Positions 8,635 to 17,573 of a DNA stretch of 64,000 nt are shown piece after piece; position 1 is the stretch's first letter; every line of letters begins with the position of its first letter. Source of the stretch: Oscillospiraceae bacterium (GTDB taxonomy: Bacteria > Bacillota > Clostridia > Oscillospirales > Oscillospiraceae); the NCBI GenBank assembly GCA_017432615.1, contig JAFRIV010000012.1:1-64000 (forward strand). Reading direction: 5' to 3'. The translations under genes and the position numbers were made by a program. Below the pieces are notes generated by a model. That model was given only the letters and a program-made list of their open reading frames with translations. It did not search any database and was not told the origin of the DNA.

Positions 8635-10119
8635 GTGGGCAAGAGAATCATGATCCAGGGGACAATGTCAGGAGCAGGGAAAAGCCTGCTCGCCACGGCA
8701 CTCTGCCGGATTTTTCTGCAGGACGGGTGGCGAGTCTCTCCCTTTAAAAGTCAGAATATGTCGCTGAACAGTTATGTCACTCCGGACGGGCTGGAGATCG
8801 GGCGGGCCCAAGCGGTGCAGGCAGAAGCTGCCGGGCGTGATTGTGATGTGCGGATGAATCCCATCCTGCTGAAGCCGTCAAGCCATACCGGAAGCCAGCT
8901 GATCGTGATGGGGGAGGTACGCGGCCAGTATGAAGCGGCGGAATACTTTCAGATGAAAAAGAAGCTGATCCCGGGAATATTACAGGCATATACCGGCCTC
9001 GCAGCAGAGAATGACATTATGGTGATTGAGGGAGCCGGTTCTCCCGCTGAGATCAATCTTCGTGACAATGACATTGTAAATATGGGTTTTGCAGAACTCA
9101 TTGATGCGCCTGTCCTGCTTGTCGGGGATATTGACAGAGGCGGTGTGTTCGCACAGCTTTATGGTACTGTTGCTCTTTTGACGGAGAAAGAACGGGAGCG
9201 GATCATCGGACTTGTGATCAATAAATTTCGCGGGGATGCAGCACTTTTGCGTACCGGCATTGACGAAATTGAAAAATTGACCGGAATACCGGTACTTGGT
9301 ATCGTACCCTGGACAAAAGCACATATTGATGATGAAGACAGTCTTGCTCCCTGCCTGCAGAAAATAAAAAAACAGGAACAAACACTGGACGTAGCTGTGA
9401 TCCGTCTGCCGCAGATCTCCAATTTCACAGATTTTTCTCCGTTGGAAGAGCATCCTGCCTTCAGTGTGCGGTATGTTTTCAGATCGGAGGATCTGGGCAG
9501 ACCGGACCTGGTATGTCTCCCCGGAACAAAAAACACCATAGCAGATCTCATCTGGCTTCGATCAACCGGGCTGGCGAATGCCATTTTGGCTCTGGCAGGG
9601 GAAGAAATCCCTGTTTTCGGAATCTGCGGCGGTTACCAGATGCTGGGTTATACGATCGCCGACCCGTTATCAGTAGAAGGCGGAGGGATCAGAGAAGGGC
9701 TTTGTCTGTTACCGTGTGAAACGGTTTTCACATCGGGAAAAACGAGGACCAGAAAATCAGCCGTGATAACAGAGGGCTCCTTTCAGGGAGCAAAACTGGA
9801 AGGGTATGAGATCCACATGGGCCGGACACAGAGACTTGGAGGTCGCGCATTCTGTCACTTTTCAACCGGAGAAGAAGACGGTGTACAGGAGGGGAATGTA
9901 TACGGCACCTATCTTCACGGTGTTTTCGATACAGGAGAGCTGGTGCAGCCGTTGGCAGAACTGCTTGCAAAGAGAAAAGGGCTGGAGATAGAAGAATGGA
10001 AAGCGGAACCCAGAAGCAGTTACCGTCAGCGGCAATATGACCTGCTTGCCGACGAAGTGCGAAGCAGTCTTGATGTGAATGCAATCGTACGAGCCATGGA
10101 GGCGTATGACCATGCCTGA
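8635..10119 (+). CDS. cbiP: Cobyric acid synthase
   Basis: 494 aa, amidates side chains b, d, e and g of adenosylcobyrinate a,c-diamide. GTG start at 8635. The N-terminal P-loop ATPase part reads GTMSGAGKS (residues 9-17), followed by FKSQNMSLNSYVT, GDIDRGGVFAQLYGT and GLVINKFRGD. The C-terminal glutamine amidotransferase domain has GICGGYQMLG with the nucleophilic Cys and YEIHMGRT. Usual CobQ/CbiP length. The end overlaps the start of cbiC by about 8 nt. Confidence 0.95.
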   Translation: MGKRIMIQGTMSGAGKSLLATALCRIFLQDGWRVSPFKSQNMSLNSYVTPDGLEIGRAQAVQAEAAGRDCDVRMNPILLKPSSHTGSQLIVMGEVRGQYEAAEYFQMKKKLIPGILQAYTGLAAENDIMVIEGAGSPAEINLRDNDIVNMGFAELIDAPVLLVGDIDRGGVFAQLYGTVALLTEKERERIIGLVINKFRGDAALLRTGIDEIEKLTGIPVLGIVPWTKAHIDDEDSLAPCLQKIKKQEQTLDVAVIRLPQISNFTDFSPLEEHPAFSVRYVFRSEDLGRPDLVCLPGTKNTIADLIWLRSTGLANAILALAGEEIPVFGICGGYQMLGYTIADPLSVEGGGIREGLCLLPCETVFTSGKTRTRKSAVITEGSFQGAKLEGYEIHMGRTQRLGGRAFCHFSTGEEDGVQEGNVYGTYLHGVFDTGELVQPLAELLAKRKGLEIEEWKAEPRSSYRQRQYDLLADEVRSSLDVNAIVRAMEAYDHA

Positions 10120-10780
10120 ACACTATTTACCAAGTGATATTGAGCGTACAAGCTTTTCCATCATTCGGCAGGAACTGAAAGAAAAAGGAAAGACATTTCC
10201 GGAAATGGAAGCTTCCGTCGTGTTTCGCTGCATTCATGCAACAGCAGATTTCGATTATGCAGATCTGCTGCATTTTTCGGATGGAGCTATTTCTGACGCC
10301 GTGCATGTCCTGCAGGGAGGCTGCACCATTGTCACAGATACCAACATGGCGCTTGCAGGCATCAGTAAAGTCGCCCTGAAAAAACTCGGGTGCGAAGCTG
10401 TTTGTTATATGGCGGAACCCGCCATCGCAAAGAGAGCAGAAGACCAAGGCATTACCCGAGCTGCTTCCGCTATGGATCATGCAAAAGAGACCTGCCCGAC
10501 AGGAATTCGTGCTGTAGGCAATGCACCCACTGCACTGTTTCGGCTGGCAGACCAGATCGAACAGGGATTACGGCCGGCTCTGATCATTGCCGCCCCGGTA
10601 GGATTTGTCAATGTAGTGGAGAGCAAAAACAGGATCCTGACAGTCTGCCGTCAGTATGCGATTCCGATTATCACTGTGGTCGGGAGAAAAGGCGGCAGTA
10701 CAGTTTGCACGGCAATCTGTAATGCACTTTTGTATGAAGCAGCCGGAATGACGGATCCGTCCGCAAGGGGGTGGAACTGA
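10112..10780 (+). CDS. cbiC: Cobalt-precorrin-8 methylmutase
   Basis: 222 aa. Moves the methyl group from C11 to C12 to give cobyrinate. Family features: RCIHATADFDY with the catalytic histidine, ITDTNMALAGI-like TDTNM block, and PVGFVNVVESK. Two in-frame ATGs lie close together (10106 and 10112). I prefer 10112, which sits 9 nt after GGAGG at 10098-10102. The gene overlaps the end of cbiP. Confidence 0.94.
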   Translation: MPEHYLPSDIERTSFSIIRQELKEKGKTFPEMEASVVFRCIHATADFDYADLLHFSDGAISDAVHVLQGGCTIVTDTNMALAGISKVALKKLGCEAVCYMAEPAIAKRAEDQGITRAASAMDHAKETCPTGIRAVGNAPTALFRLADQIEQGLRPALIIAAPVGFVNVVESKNRILTVCRQYAIPIITVVGRKGGSTVCTAICNALLYEAAGMTDPSARGWN

Positions 10781-10783
10781 GAT

Positions 10784-11047
10784 ATGAGCTGTTCTTTTTT
10801 CCAGAACAGAGAATGCGCTTTTTTCCCTTGTCATAATGAAATACCGAAGGAAGAGTTCAACTGCCTTTTCTGCTATTGTCCGCTCTATACGCTGGGTGAA
10901 CGTTGCGGTGGCGATTATACTTATCTGGAAAACGGGACAAAGAGCTGTTTGGCATGTACTTTCCCGCATAGAAAAGAAAACTACAGTGCCGTGCTGCAGC
11001 ATTTTCCGGAACTTGCAGAACTGGCAAAGAAAAGTCACTCGAAATAA
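10784..11047 (+). CDS. Cysteine-rich small-domain protein of the cobalamin cluster
   Basis: 87 aa with nine cysteines (positions 3, 11, 16, 27, 30, 32, 41, 55, 58) in the pattern FFPCH, FNCLFCYCPLY, ERCGGDY, CLACTFPH. This matches the cysteine-rich small domain family (PF04071), recurrently encoded beside or fused to cobalamin genes in Clostridia and archaea. It starts 3 nt after cbiC. The spacing of the thiols and the conserved His suggest metal or Fe-S binding. A role in cobalt handling is attractive but unproven. Confidence 0.85.
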   Translation: MSCSFFQNRECAFFPCHNEIPKEEFNCLFCYCPLYTLGERCGGDYTYLENGTKSCLACTFPHRKENYSAVLQHFPELAELAKKSHSK

Positions 11048-11081
11048 ATTTCCAGGATAAGAGTCGAAGAAGGTGACGGAG

Positions 11082-12224
11082 ATGGCTTTGAATTATAAGA
11101 CGCGCATCGGTAACCAGTTGCTGCGTTGCGGTATTACAACGGGAAGCTGCGCCGCGCTTGCAGCCTCAGCCGCTGCATACTGCCTTCTGACCGGAGAAAA
11201 GCCGTCTGTTGTAAAACTGCTGACCCCGAAGGGAATCCCTGTGGAAACTGTTCCGGAATGCTGGAAAGAAACGAAAGACAGCGTGTCCTGCGCTGTTCGA
11301 AAGGATGCCGGAGATGATCCGGATGTAACAAATGGTTTGCTCATCTTTGCACGGGTATGGAAGACAGCTGACGGAATTGTCATCACAGGAGGAGAGGGCA
11401 TCGGAAGGGTAACAAAACCGGGGCTGGATCAGCCGGTAGGAGAAGCAGCTATTAATTCCGTTCCACGGCGTATGATCCGGGAGGCTGCCCAGGCGGTATG
11501 TGCCGGTGAACAATATTTCGGAGGATTGAAAATCGAAATCTCAGCACCCGGAGGACAGGCAATAGCAGAGAAAACTTTTAATCCCATGCTGGGGATTCAG
11601 GGCGGTATATCTATTTTGGGCACTTCCGGGATTGTGGAACCGATGAGCGAACAGGCGCTTGTAGACACTATTGCTGTAGAAGCAAGACAGATTGCCGAGT
11701 CCGGCGAGAAGAGGGTGATCCTCGCACCCGGAAATTACGCAGTAGAATTCCTTCATCAGCATCTTCCCGACCTGGCGAAGGTCCCTCTGCTGAAGTGCTC
11801 CAATTATATCGGGGAGACAATTGACATCGCCTGTGTAAACAGCTTTCAGGAAGTGCTGCTCGTCGGGCATATCGGGAAAATCGTCAAACTGGCAGGAGGG
11901 ATCATGAATACGCACTCCCGCATGGCAGACTGCCGTGCTGAACTCCTCTGTGCTCATGCCGCTGTATGCGGAGCGGGAACGGAACTGTGCCAAAAGCTGA
12001 TGCGTCAGGTTACGACTGAGGCCTGTCTGTCTTTACTGCAGCAGGAAGCCCTGCTGCCGAATGTGATGGAGAGCCTTTTGAACAGAATTCAGGACCATCT
12101 GAATCGGCGAGCAGAAGGCGCGTTTTCAATCGGTGCTGTGATGTTCTCCAATACCTGCGGTCTGCTGGGCAGTACACAGACGGCAAAAGCGCTGCTGGGC
12201 AAATGGAGTGGATCCTGCGTATGA
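11082..12224 (+). CDS. cbiD: Cobalt-precorrin-5B C1-methyltransferase
   Basis: 380 aa. Typical blocks are LRCGITTGSCAALAASAAA near the N-terminus, TKPGLDQPVGEAAINSVPR, FNPMLGIQGGISILGTSGIVEPMSE and GHIGKIVKLAGGIMNTHS. It methylates C1 in the anaerobic pathway. I use ATG 11082; a GTG at 11073 is also in frame. The stop overlaps the cbiG ATG (ATGA at 12221). Confidence 0.94.
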   Translation: MALNYKTRIGNQLLRCGITTGSCAALAASAAAYCLLTGEKPSVVKLLTPKGIPVETVPECWKETKDSVSCAVRKDAGDDPDVTNGLLIFARVWKTADGIVITGGEGIGRVTKPGLDQPVGEAAINSVPRRMIREAAQAVCAGEQYFGGLKIEISAPGGQAIAEKTFNPMLGIQGGISILGTSGIVEPMSEQALVDTIAVEARQIAESGEKRVILAPGNYAVEFLHQHLPDLAKVPLLKCSNYIGETIDIACVNSFQEVLLVGHIGKIVKLAGGIMNTHSRMADCRAELLCAHAAVCGAGTELCQKLMRQVTTEACLSLLQQEALLPNVMESLLNRIQDHLNRRAEGAFSIGAVMFSNTCGLLGSTQTAKALLGKWSGSCV

Positions 12225-13228
12225 GGAAAGGCATTTCAATCGTAGCGTTCACACGCCGAGGGAAGGAACTTGCCGACCGGCTTGCCGTTTTTCTGAACGG
12301 AACGGTAAAGCCGGAGAGTGAGAATCTTCAGAACTGGGTAGAAGCTTCCTTTGGACACTGCTCTGCGCTCATTTTCATTGGCGCGACGGGAATAGCCGTT
12401 CGGTCGATTGCACCCGTCCTGAAAGGGAAAACACAGGATCCGGCAGTGATCGTTCTGGATGAGTTTGGCCGTTATGTCATCCCGTTGCTGTCTGGGCATT
12501 TGGGAGGAGCCAATATGTTGGCGGAAAAAGTGGCTTTGTATCTGAATGGAACAGCAGTGATCACGACAGCGACGGATCTGAATACTGTTTTTGCGATCGA
12601 TCTATGGGCAAAAAAACAGGGGATGACGATCCTGCAACCGGAGAGGATCCGCCGGGTTTCGGCAAAGCTTCTGGCGGGGGAAAGCGTTCAAATAAAATGT
12701 CCCTGGACCATTCAGGGAAGTGTTCCGCGGCATGTGTCGCAGGGAGAGACAGATCCTGATGTCATCGTGGATGTGATAAAACACAAGGAAGAGGCCCTCC
12801 AGCTGGTACCGCAGATCCTTTCTCTGGGAATCGGCTGCAGAAAAGATATCCCCGTTCAGAAAATTGAATCAGAGTTTCAATGTTTTTGTGCCGAAAGAAA
12901 GATCCTGCCTCAGAGTATTGCTGCGGCGGCTTCCATAGACAGGAAAAAGACGGAAACGGGACTGCTTGTTTTTTGCAAAAATCATGGCTGGCCGATCTCC
13001 TTCTATACGGCTGAAGAACTTTCTTCCCTTCCAGGTAGTTATACCGCCTCCTGTTTTGTGGAAAAAACCGTCGGAGTGGATAATGTCTGTGAGCGGAGTG
13101 CCGTACTTTCATCGGGAGGGACATTGCTGGAAAAGAAGTACGCACGGAATGGTATCAGTTTCGCACTCGCATGTAACACACCGACAATTAACTGGGAATG
13201 GGTGACAACATGGGAAAACTCTTCGTAA
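12221..13228 (+). CDS. cbiG: Cobalt-precorrin-5A hydrolase
   Basis: 335 aa, opens the lactone of cobalt-precorrin-5A with loss of acetaldehyde. The N-terminal domain shows FIGATGIAVRSIAPVLKGK and PLLSGHLGGAN. The C-terminal domain starts at about LSLGIGCRKDIP and includes the VEKTVGVDNVCERSA segment, as in full-length CbiG. ATG 12221 overlaps cbiD. The 3' end overlaps cbiH by 19 nt. Confidence 0.93.
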   Translation: MRKGISIVAFTRRGKELADRLAVFLNGTVKPESENLQNWVEASFGHCSALIFIGATGIAVRSIAPVLKGKTQDPAVIVLDEFGRYVIPLLSGHLGGANMLAEKVALYLNGTAVITTATDLNTVFAIDLWAKKQGMTILQPERIRRVSAKLLAGESVQIKCPWTIQGSVPRHVSQGETDPDVIVDVIKHKEEALQLVPQILSLGIGCRKDIPVQKIESEFQCFCAERKILPQSIAAAASIDRKKTETGLLVFCKNHGWPISFYTAEELSSLPGSYTASCFVEKTVGVDNVCERSAVLSSGGTLLEKKYARNGISFALACNTPTINWEWVTTWENSS

Positions 13229-13941
13229 TAGGAATCGGCCCCGGCAATCCAGACAGTATGACATTTCGGGCTGCAAATGCATTGGAATGTTCTGAAGTGA
13301 TCTTCGGATACACGCCTTATCTTGATCTTCTGCAGCAGGGACCATATGCAAAAAAAGAAATGGTTTCCACAGGAATGACGGAAGAACTTTCAAGATGCCG
13401 CCTTGCACTAGCCAGTGCTTCTTCCGGAAAAACGGCAGCACTGGTATGCAGCGGGGATGCCGGAATCTACGGATTGGCCAGCCCGGTACTGGAGCTTGCC
13501 CCGGACTATCCGGATGTGGAGATCGAGATCATTCCGGGCGTCAGTGCGGCTATGTCCGGAGCTGCACTGCTGGGAGCCCCTTTGGGGCATGACTTCTGCG
13601 TCATTTCTCTTTCAGACCGCCTAACGGATTGGAATACTATAGAAAACCGCCTGCGTATCGCTGCAGAAGGGGATTTCGTGATCTGCCTGTACAATCCCGG
13701 TTCCCGTCACCGAAAAGATGTACTGCAGCGGGCCTGTCATGTGCTGCTTGAAAAAAAAGCAGGAAGCACGTACTGCGCGCTCGCAAAGAATATTGGCCGG
13801 GAAGGGGAGGAGTACGAGATCCTGTCACTTCACAATCTCTCAAAGCGGCAAGCGGACATGTTTACAACTGTCTACATCGGCTCTTCACAGACAAAAGAGA
13901 TACAGGGACGCCTGGTCACACCGCGAGGGTATCGGATATGA
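13210..13941 (+). CDS. cbiH: Cobalt-precorrin-3 C17-methyltransferase
   Basis: 243 aa tetrapyrrole methylase: FVIGIGPGNPDSMT, CSGDAGIYGLASPVLEL, IIPGVSAAMSGAALLGAPLG and FVICLYNPGSRHRKD are CbiH/CobJ signatures. It methylates C17 with ring contraction. ATG 13210 is preferred over the in-frame ATG 13198 because GGGTG lies at a better distance. It overlaps cbiG and is followed by cbiJ with a 4-nt overlap. Confidence 0.93.
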   Translation: MGKLFVIGIGPGNPDSMTFRAANALECSEVIFGYTPYLDLLQQGPYAKKEMVSTGMTEELSRCRLALASASSGKTAALVCSGDAGIYGLASPVLELAPDYPDVEIEIIPGVSAAMSGAALLGAPLGHDFCVISLSDRLTDWNTIENRLRIAAEGDFVICLYNPGSRHRKDVLQRACHVLLEKKAGSTYCALAKNIGREGEEYEILSLHNLSKRQADMFTTVYIGSSQTKEIQGRLVTPRGYRI

Positions 13942-14693
13942 ATGTGCTTATCTTTGGCGGAACAACGGAGAGCAGGATCCTCTCCGGAATCCTCCGTGAT
14001 CGCGGAGCCACCGTTACTGTCTGTGTGGCGACTGATTACGGAAGAGAGGAACAGGCACAGGAAGAAGGAATCCGTATTCTTGCGGGAAAGCTCCCCAAAG
14101 AGAAAAAAGTACACCTCTTTGCACAGATGGATCTTTGCATCGATGCAACGCATCCCTATGCGGAGCATATCACATCCTCAGTTCGGGAGGCGTGTATCTC
14201 CTCGGGAACGCCGTACTACCGGCTTTTACGGGAGAGATCTCAACCGGAAGACGCGGTCCTTGTCCCGGATGCAGCTGCTGCGGCGAAATACCTTTCTGAG
14301 AAGGAAGGAAATATTCTTCTCACAACAGGCGGGAAGGAACTGTCGGCGTTTTCCATCCTTCCCCCCCGCCGCCTGTATGTTCGTATTCTGCCGACCTGTG
14401 AGGCGCTGGCAGAATGTGAAAAAATGGGGATCCCGCACAGAAATATTATTGCCATGCAGGGACCGTTTACACAGGAACTGAACCAGGCACTGCTTCACCA
14501 GTTCTCTATATGTTATCTTGTAACAAAGGATGGAGGAACTGCGGGCGGCTTTCCCGAAAAGGCTGCTGCGGCCAAAGCATGCGGTGCTGAAGTGATTCTT
14601 CTGCAGCGGCCGGCAGAGAGAGGTTTATCCATGGATGAAATCCTTTCGCTTTGCGACAGGTTTCAGAGGGAAGCGAAACTTCCCAATAATTAA
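13938..14693 (+). CDS. cbiJ: Cobalt-precorrin-6A reductase
   Basis: 251 aa Rossmann-type NAD(P)H-dependent reductase. Features: LIFGGTTESR at the N-terminus, DATHPYAEHITSSVREAC, TTGGKELSAF and VTKDGGTAGGFPEKAAAA near the end, all characteristic of CbiJ/CobK. It reduces the C18-C19 double bond. It is the last cytosolic pathway enzyme before the exported cbiK. Confidence 0.93.
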   Translation: MNVLIFGGTTESRILSGILRDRGATVTVCVATDYGREEQAQEEGIRILAGKLPKEKKVHLFAQMDLCIDATHPYAEHITSSVREACISSGTPYYRLLRERSQPEDAVLVPDAAAAAKYLSEKEGNILLTTGGKELSAFSILPPRRLYVRILPTCEALAECEKMGIPHRNIIAMQGPFTQELNQALLHQFSICYLVTKDGGTAGGFPEKAAAAKACGAEVILLQRPAERGLSMDEILSLCDRFQREAKLPNN

Positions 14694-14713
14694 TAGAAAA
14701 AAGGAGAAGTAAA

Positions 14714-15649
14714 ATGAAAAAAATGATTTCCGCAATGCTCGTTTTTCTGATGTTTGCCGGTCTGTTTGCCTGCATAGGCGCATGGGCTGAAGAGCCGAAA
14801 GAAGAGGAGACAGAAAACTATGCCACTGGGGACGCCTCTCTGGACGATCCTCTGAACCAGGATGAAATCGGCGAGAAGGAACTGCTGGTAGTAAGCTTTG
14901 GCACCAGTTTTAATGACAACCGCCGTTTGACAATCGGCGGAATTGAAAAAAGTCTGGCAGAAGCATTTCCGGAGTGGAGCGTGAGAAGAGGTTTTACCAG
15001 CCAGATCATTATTGACCATGTTTTTTCCCGAGACGGGGAAGCCATTGATAATGTGACGCAGGCACTTGACCGGGCTGTGGATAACGGAGTAAAGGAACTT
15101 ATGGTTCAGCCCACCCATTTAATGCATGGTTTTGAGTATACCGACCTTATAGAGACTCTTGCCGCCTATGCGGATGCTTTTGAAACCATCGCTGTGGGAG
15201 AACCTCTCCTTACCTCAGAGGAAGACTTCTCCGCTGTGGCGGATATTATCGTGAATGCCACTGCCGCCTATGATGACGGGAAGACTGCCATCTGCTTTAT
15301 GGGGCACGGAACAGAAGCGGAATCTAACAAGGTCTATGCCGAAATGCAACAGACGCTCTTTGATGCAGGATATGATAACTACTATGTGGGTACTGTAGAA
15401 GCAGAGCCTTCTGTAGAAGATGTACTGGCAATGGTTCAGGAGAAAGAATATACCCGTATTGTCCTTCATCCGCTGATGATCGTAGCAGGCGACCATGCCA
15501 ACAATGACATGGCCGGGGATGATGAGGATTCCTGGAAGAGCATATTTGAGTCTGCAGGGTATGAGGTAATCTGCAAATTGGAAGGACTTGGTCAGCTGCC
15601 GGAAATTCAGGAGCTGTTTGTTGCCCACGCAAAGGATGTGATTGGATAA
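14714..15649 (+). CDS. cbiK: Exported CbiK-type cobaltochelatase
   Basis: 311 aa. The chelatase part has LLVVSFGTSFNDNRR, QPTHLMHGFEY and ICFMGHGTEAESNKVY, carrying the metal-binding histidines of CbiK, plus HPLMIVAGDHANNDMAGDDEDSW. Unlike cytosolic CbiK it begins with a clear signal peptide (MKKMISAMLVFLMFAG..., cut after GAWA) and an acidic 25-residue linker. The periplasmic CbiK of Desulfovibrio is a precedent. AAAGGAG precedes the ATG. The next genes encode an ABC importer for a tetrapyrrole or chelate. Cobalt insertion into cytosolic sirohydrochlorin would need an internal start or another chelatase. Confidence 0.88.
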   Translation: MKKMISAMLVFLMFAGLFACIGAWAEEPKEEETENYATGDASLDDPLNQDEIGEKELLVVSFGTSFNDNRRLTIGGIEKSLAEAFPEWSVRRGFTSQIIIDHVFSRDGEAIDNVTQALDRAVDNGVKELMVQPTHLMHGFEYTDLIETLAAYADAFETIAVGEPLLTSEEDFSAVADIIVNATAAYDDGKTAICFMGHGTEAESNKVYAEMQQTLFDAGYDNYYVGTVEAEPSVEDVLAMVQEKEYTRIVLHPLMIVAGDHANNDMAGDDEDSWKSIFESAGYEVICKLEGLGQLPEIQELFVAHAKDVIG

Positions 15650-15650
15650 G

Positions 15651-17570
15651 ATGACCCGGATAAAAAAGTCACTGCAAAAAACACTGCTGCTTCTGCTCGG
15701 CATCCTGCTTTTATTCGGATCGGTTTCCTCTTTTGCGGAAGAAGGATCCGCCACGGCCTCTCCGGCTGTGGCGGACGCTTCTCAGATGACAACAGTGGAA
15801 GAAGTGGTGGAAGAGGGGATGGTTCCCGTTCCGGGTACTGATCTGGTAAATGGAACTTACTCTGTTGCGGTGGAAAGCAGTTCCTCTATGTTCCGCATTG
15901 ACCTGTGTATGCTGTCTGTTCTGGATGGAGAAATGAAAGCGACGCTTGTCATGAGCGGAAAGAGCTATCTTTATCTGTATCCCGGCACGGCATTGGAAGC
16001 GGCAACCTCAGAGGAACAGTCCCTCATTGCTTACTCGGAAAACGAAGAAGGAAAATTCTGCTTTACAATTCCGGTTGAAGCGCTTGATGCGGGAATTCCC
16101 TGTGCTGCATTCAGCAAAAATAAACAGCTGTGGTATGACCGCACCCTGCTTTTCCGTGCAGATTCCTTGCCGGCTTCTGCATTTCGCTCCGGTGTGCTCA
16201 CAACAGCGGAAACACTTGGCCTGGAGGACGGAAACTATACGGTGGAGGCCTCATTGAGCGGCGGCAGCGGAAAGGCCGGCATTGCTTCTCCTGTATCCCT
16301 GACGGTTCAAGAGGGTGTATGTACAGCCAGAATCCAGTGGAGCAGCCGGAATTATGATTATATGATAGTGGAGGGAGTCCGGTATCTTCCGATACAGACG
16401 GAAGAATTTTCAACCTTCATGATCCCGGTAGCCCTGTTTGACCGTCCGATGGCTGTCATTGCCGATACTGTTGCAATGGGGCAACCCCATGAAATCAAAT
16501 ATCGTATTCGCTTTGATTCCTCTTCTCTTCAGATGCTGCCGGAAAAGGAAGTTATGCCCCTTCAGTATGCACAGTTATTCAAGGTGGAAGGATACGATGA
16601 TCTGTCTCTTCTCCTGACACTTGGCGGGAAAGACCAGTTCCTTCTGGTTCCCAAAGGAATCGAAATCACCGGTCATTTCCCGGAGGGAATTCCGATCATT
16701 CCCATTCCCATTGAAAACGGCTATGCCGCGAGCTCTTCTGTTCCGGATCTGTTTTTAAACTGCGGTGCATTGTCTTCCCTGCGCTTTACCAGTACAGAGG
16801 AGCAATCCTGGAAGATCGATGAAATATGCAAGGCATTACAGGAAGAAAATCTTCTCTATACAGGAAAATACAGCGCACCGGATTATGAGCTGCTTCTGGA
16901 AGAAGGGTGTGAACTTGCCATAGAAAACACCATGATCCTCCACAGTCCCCGGACAAAAGAAAAACTGGAAGCGATCGGTATTCCTGTGATGATCGAATAT
17001 TCCAGCTATGAACCTCACCCTCTCGGCAGAGTGGAATGGATCAAACTGTGGGGGCTTCTGACTGGCCACCTGAAAGAGGCTTCTGAATTTTTCAATCGGC
17101 AATCGGCTCTGCTGGAAGAATTGGCTGCTGAAAAACCATCCGGAAAAACTGCAGCCTTTTTTTACATTACGTCTGCAGGAACAGCGTCTGTTCGGAAGAA
17201 CGAAGATTATGTCACCTGCATGATCGAACTTGCAGGGGGAAAAAGCCTTTTTCTTTCCCTGCCGGAGAGTGAAAATGCGCTTTCCAGCGTTACCATCCAG
17301 ATGGAAAGCTTTTATTCGCAGGCAAAAGATGCCGATGTTCTGATATACAACAGCACGGTTGCAGGGGAATTGAATACGATTGATGACCTGATGGAAAAAA
17401 GCAGTATGTTCTCCGACTTTAATGCGGTTAAAACCGGTAATGTGTGGTGTACAGAACAAAGCATGTTTCAGAGGAGCTCTGCCGCTGCGGAAATCATCTC
17501 TGAGCTGCATGCGCTCTTTACCGGAACGGCTGATAATCTCAGCCTGCAGTATTTTCATCCTGTAAAATAA
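15651..17570 (+). CDS. Secreted ABC substrate-binding protein with two N-terminal beta domains (BtuF/FepB-type)
   Basis: 639 aa. Signal peptide at residues 1-31 (Leu-rich core, cut after SSFA), with no lipobox Cys. Residues about 60-190 and 190-290 look like two copies of a beta-rich NEAT-like domain: NGTYSVAVESSS...KSYLYLYPG and DGNYTVEASLSG...NYDYMIVEG. Residues about 300-630 are a periplasmic binding fold of the cobalamin/Fe-siderophore class (ENTMILHSPRTKEKLEAIG, IPVMIEYSSYEPHPLGRVEWI, NAVKTGNVW). I chose ATG 15651, right after the cbiK stop; a TTG lies at 15642. The likely ligand is corrinoid, heme or a metal tetrapyrrole. Confidence 0.8.
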   Translation: MTRIKKSLQKTLLLLLGILLLFGSVSSFAEEGSATASPAVADASQMTTVEEVVEEGMVPVPGTDLVNGTYSVAVESSSSMFRIDLCMLSVLDGEMKATLVMSGKSYLYLYPGTALEAATSEEQSLIAYSENEEGKFCFTIPVEALDAGIPCAAFSKNKQLWYDRTLLFRADSLPASAFRSGVLTTAETLGLEDGNYTVEASLSGGSGKAGIASPVSLTVQEGVCTARIQWSSRNYDYMIVEGVRYLPIQTEEFSTFMIPVALFDRPMAVIADTVAMGQPHEIKYRIRFDSSSLQMLPEKEVMPLQYAQLFKVEGYDDLSLLLTLGGKDQFLLVPKGIEITGHFPEGIPIIPIPIENGYAASSSVPDLFLNCGALSSLRFTSTEEQSWKIDEICKALQEENLLYTGKYSAPDYELLLEEGCELAIENTMILHSPRTKEKLEAIGIPVMIEYSSYEPHPLGRVEWIKLWGLLTGHLKEASEFFNRQSALLEELAAEKPSGKTAAFFYITSAGTASVRKNEDYVTCMIELAGGKSLFLSLPESENALSSVTIQMESFYSQAKDADVLIYNSTVAGELNTIDDLMEKSSMFSDFNAVKTGNVWCTEQSMFQRSSAAAEIISELHALFTGTADNLSLQYFHPVK

Positions 17571-17573
17571 CAC

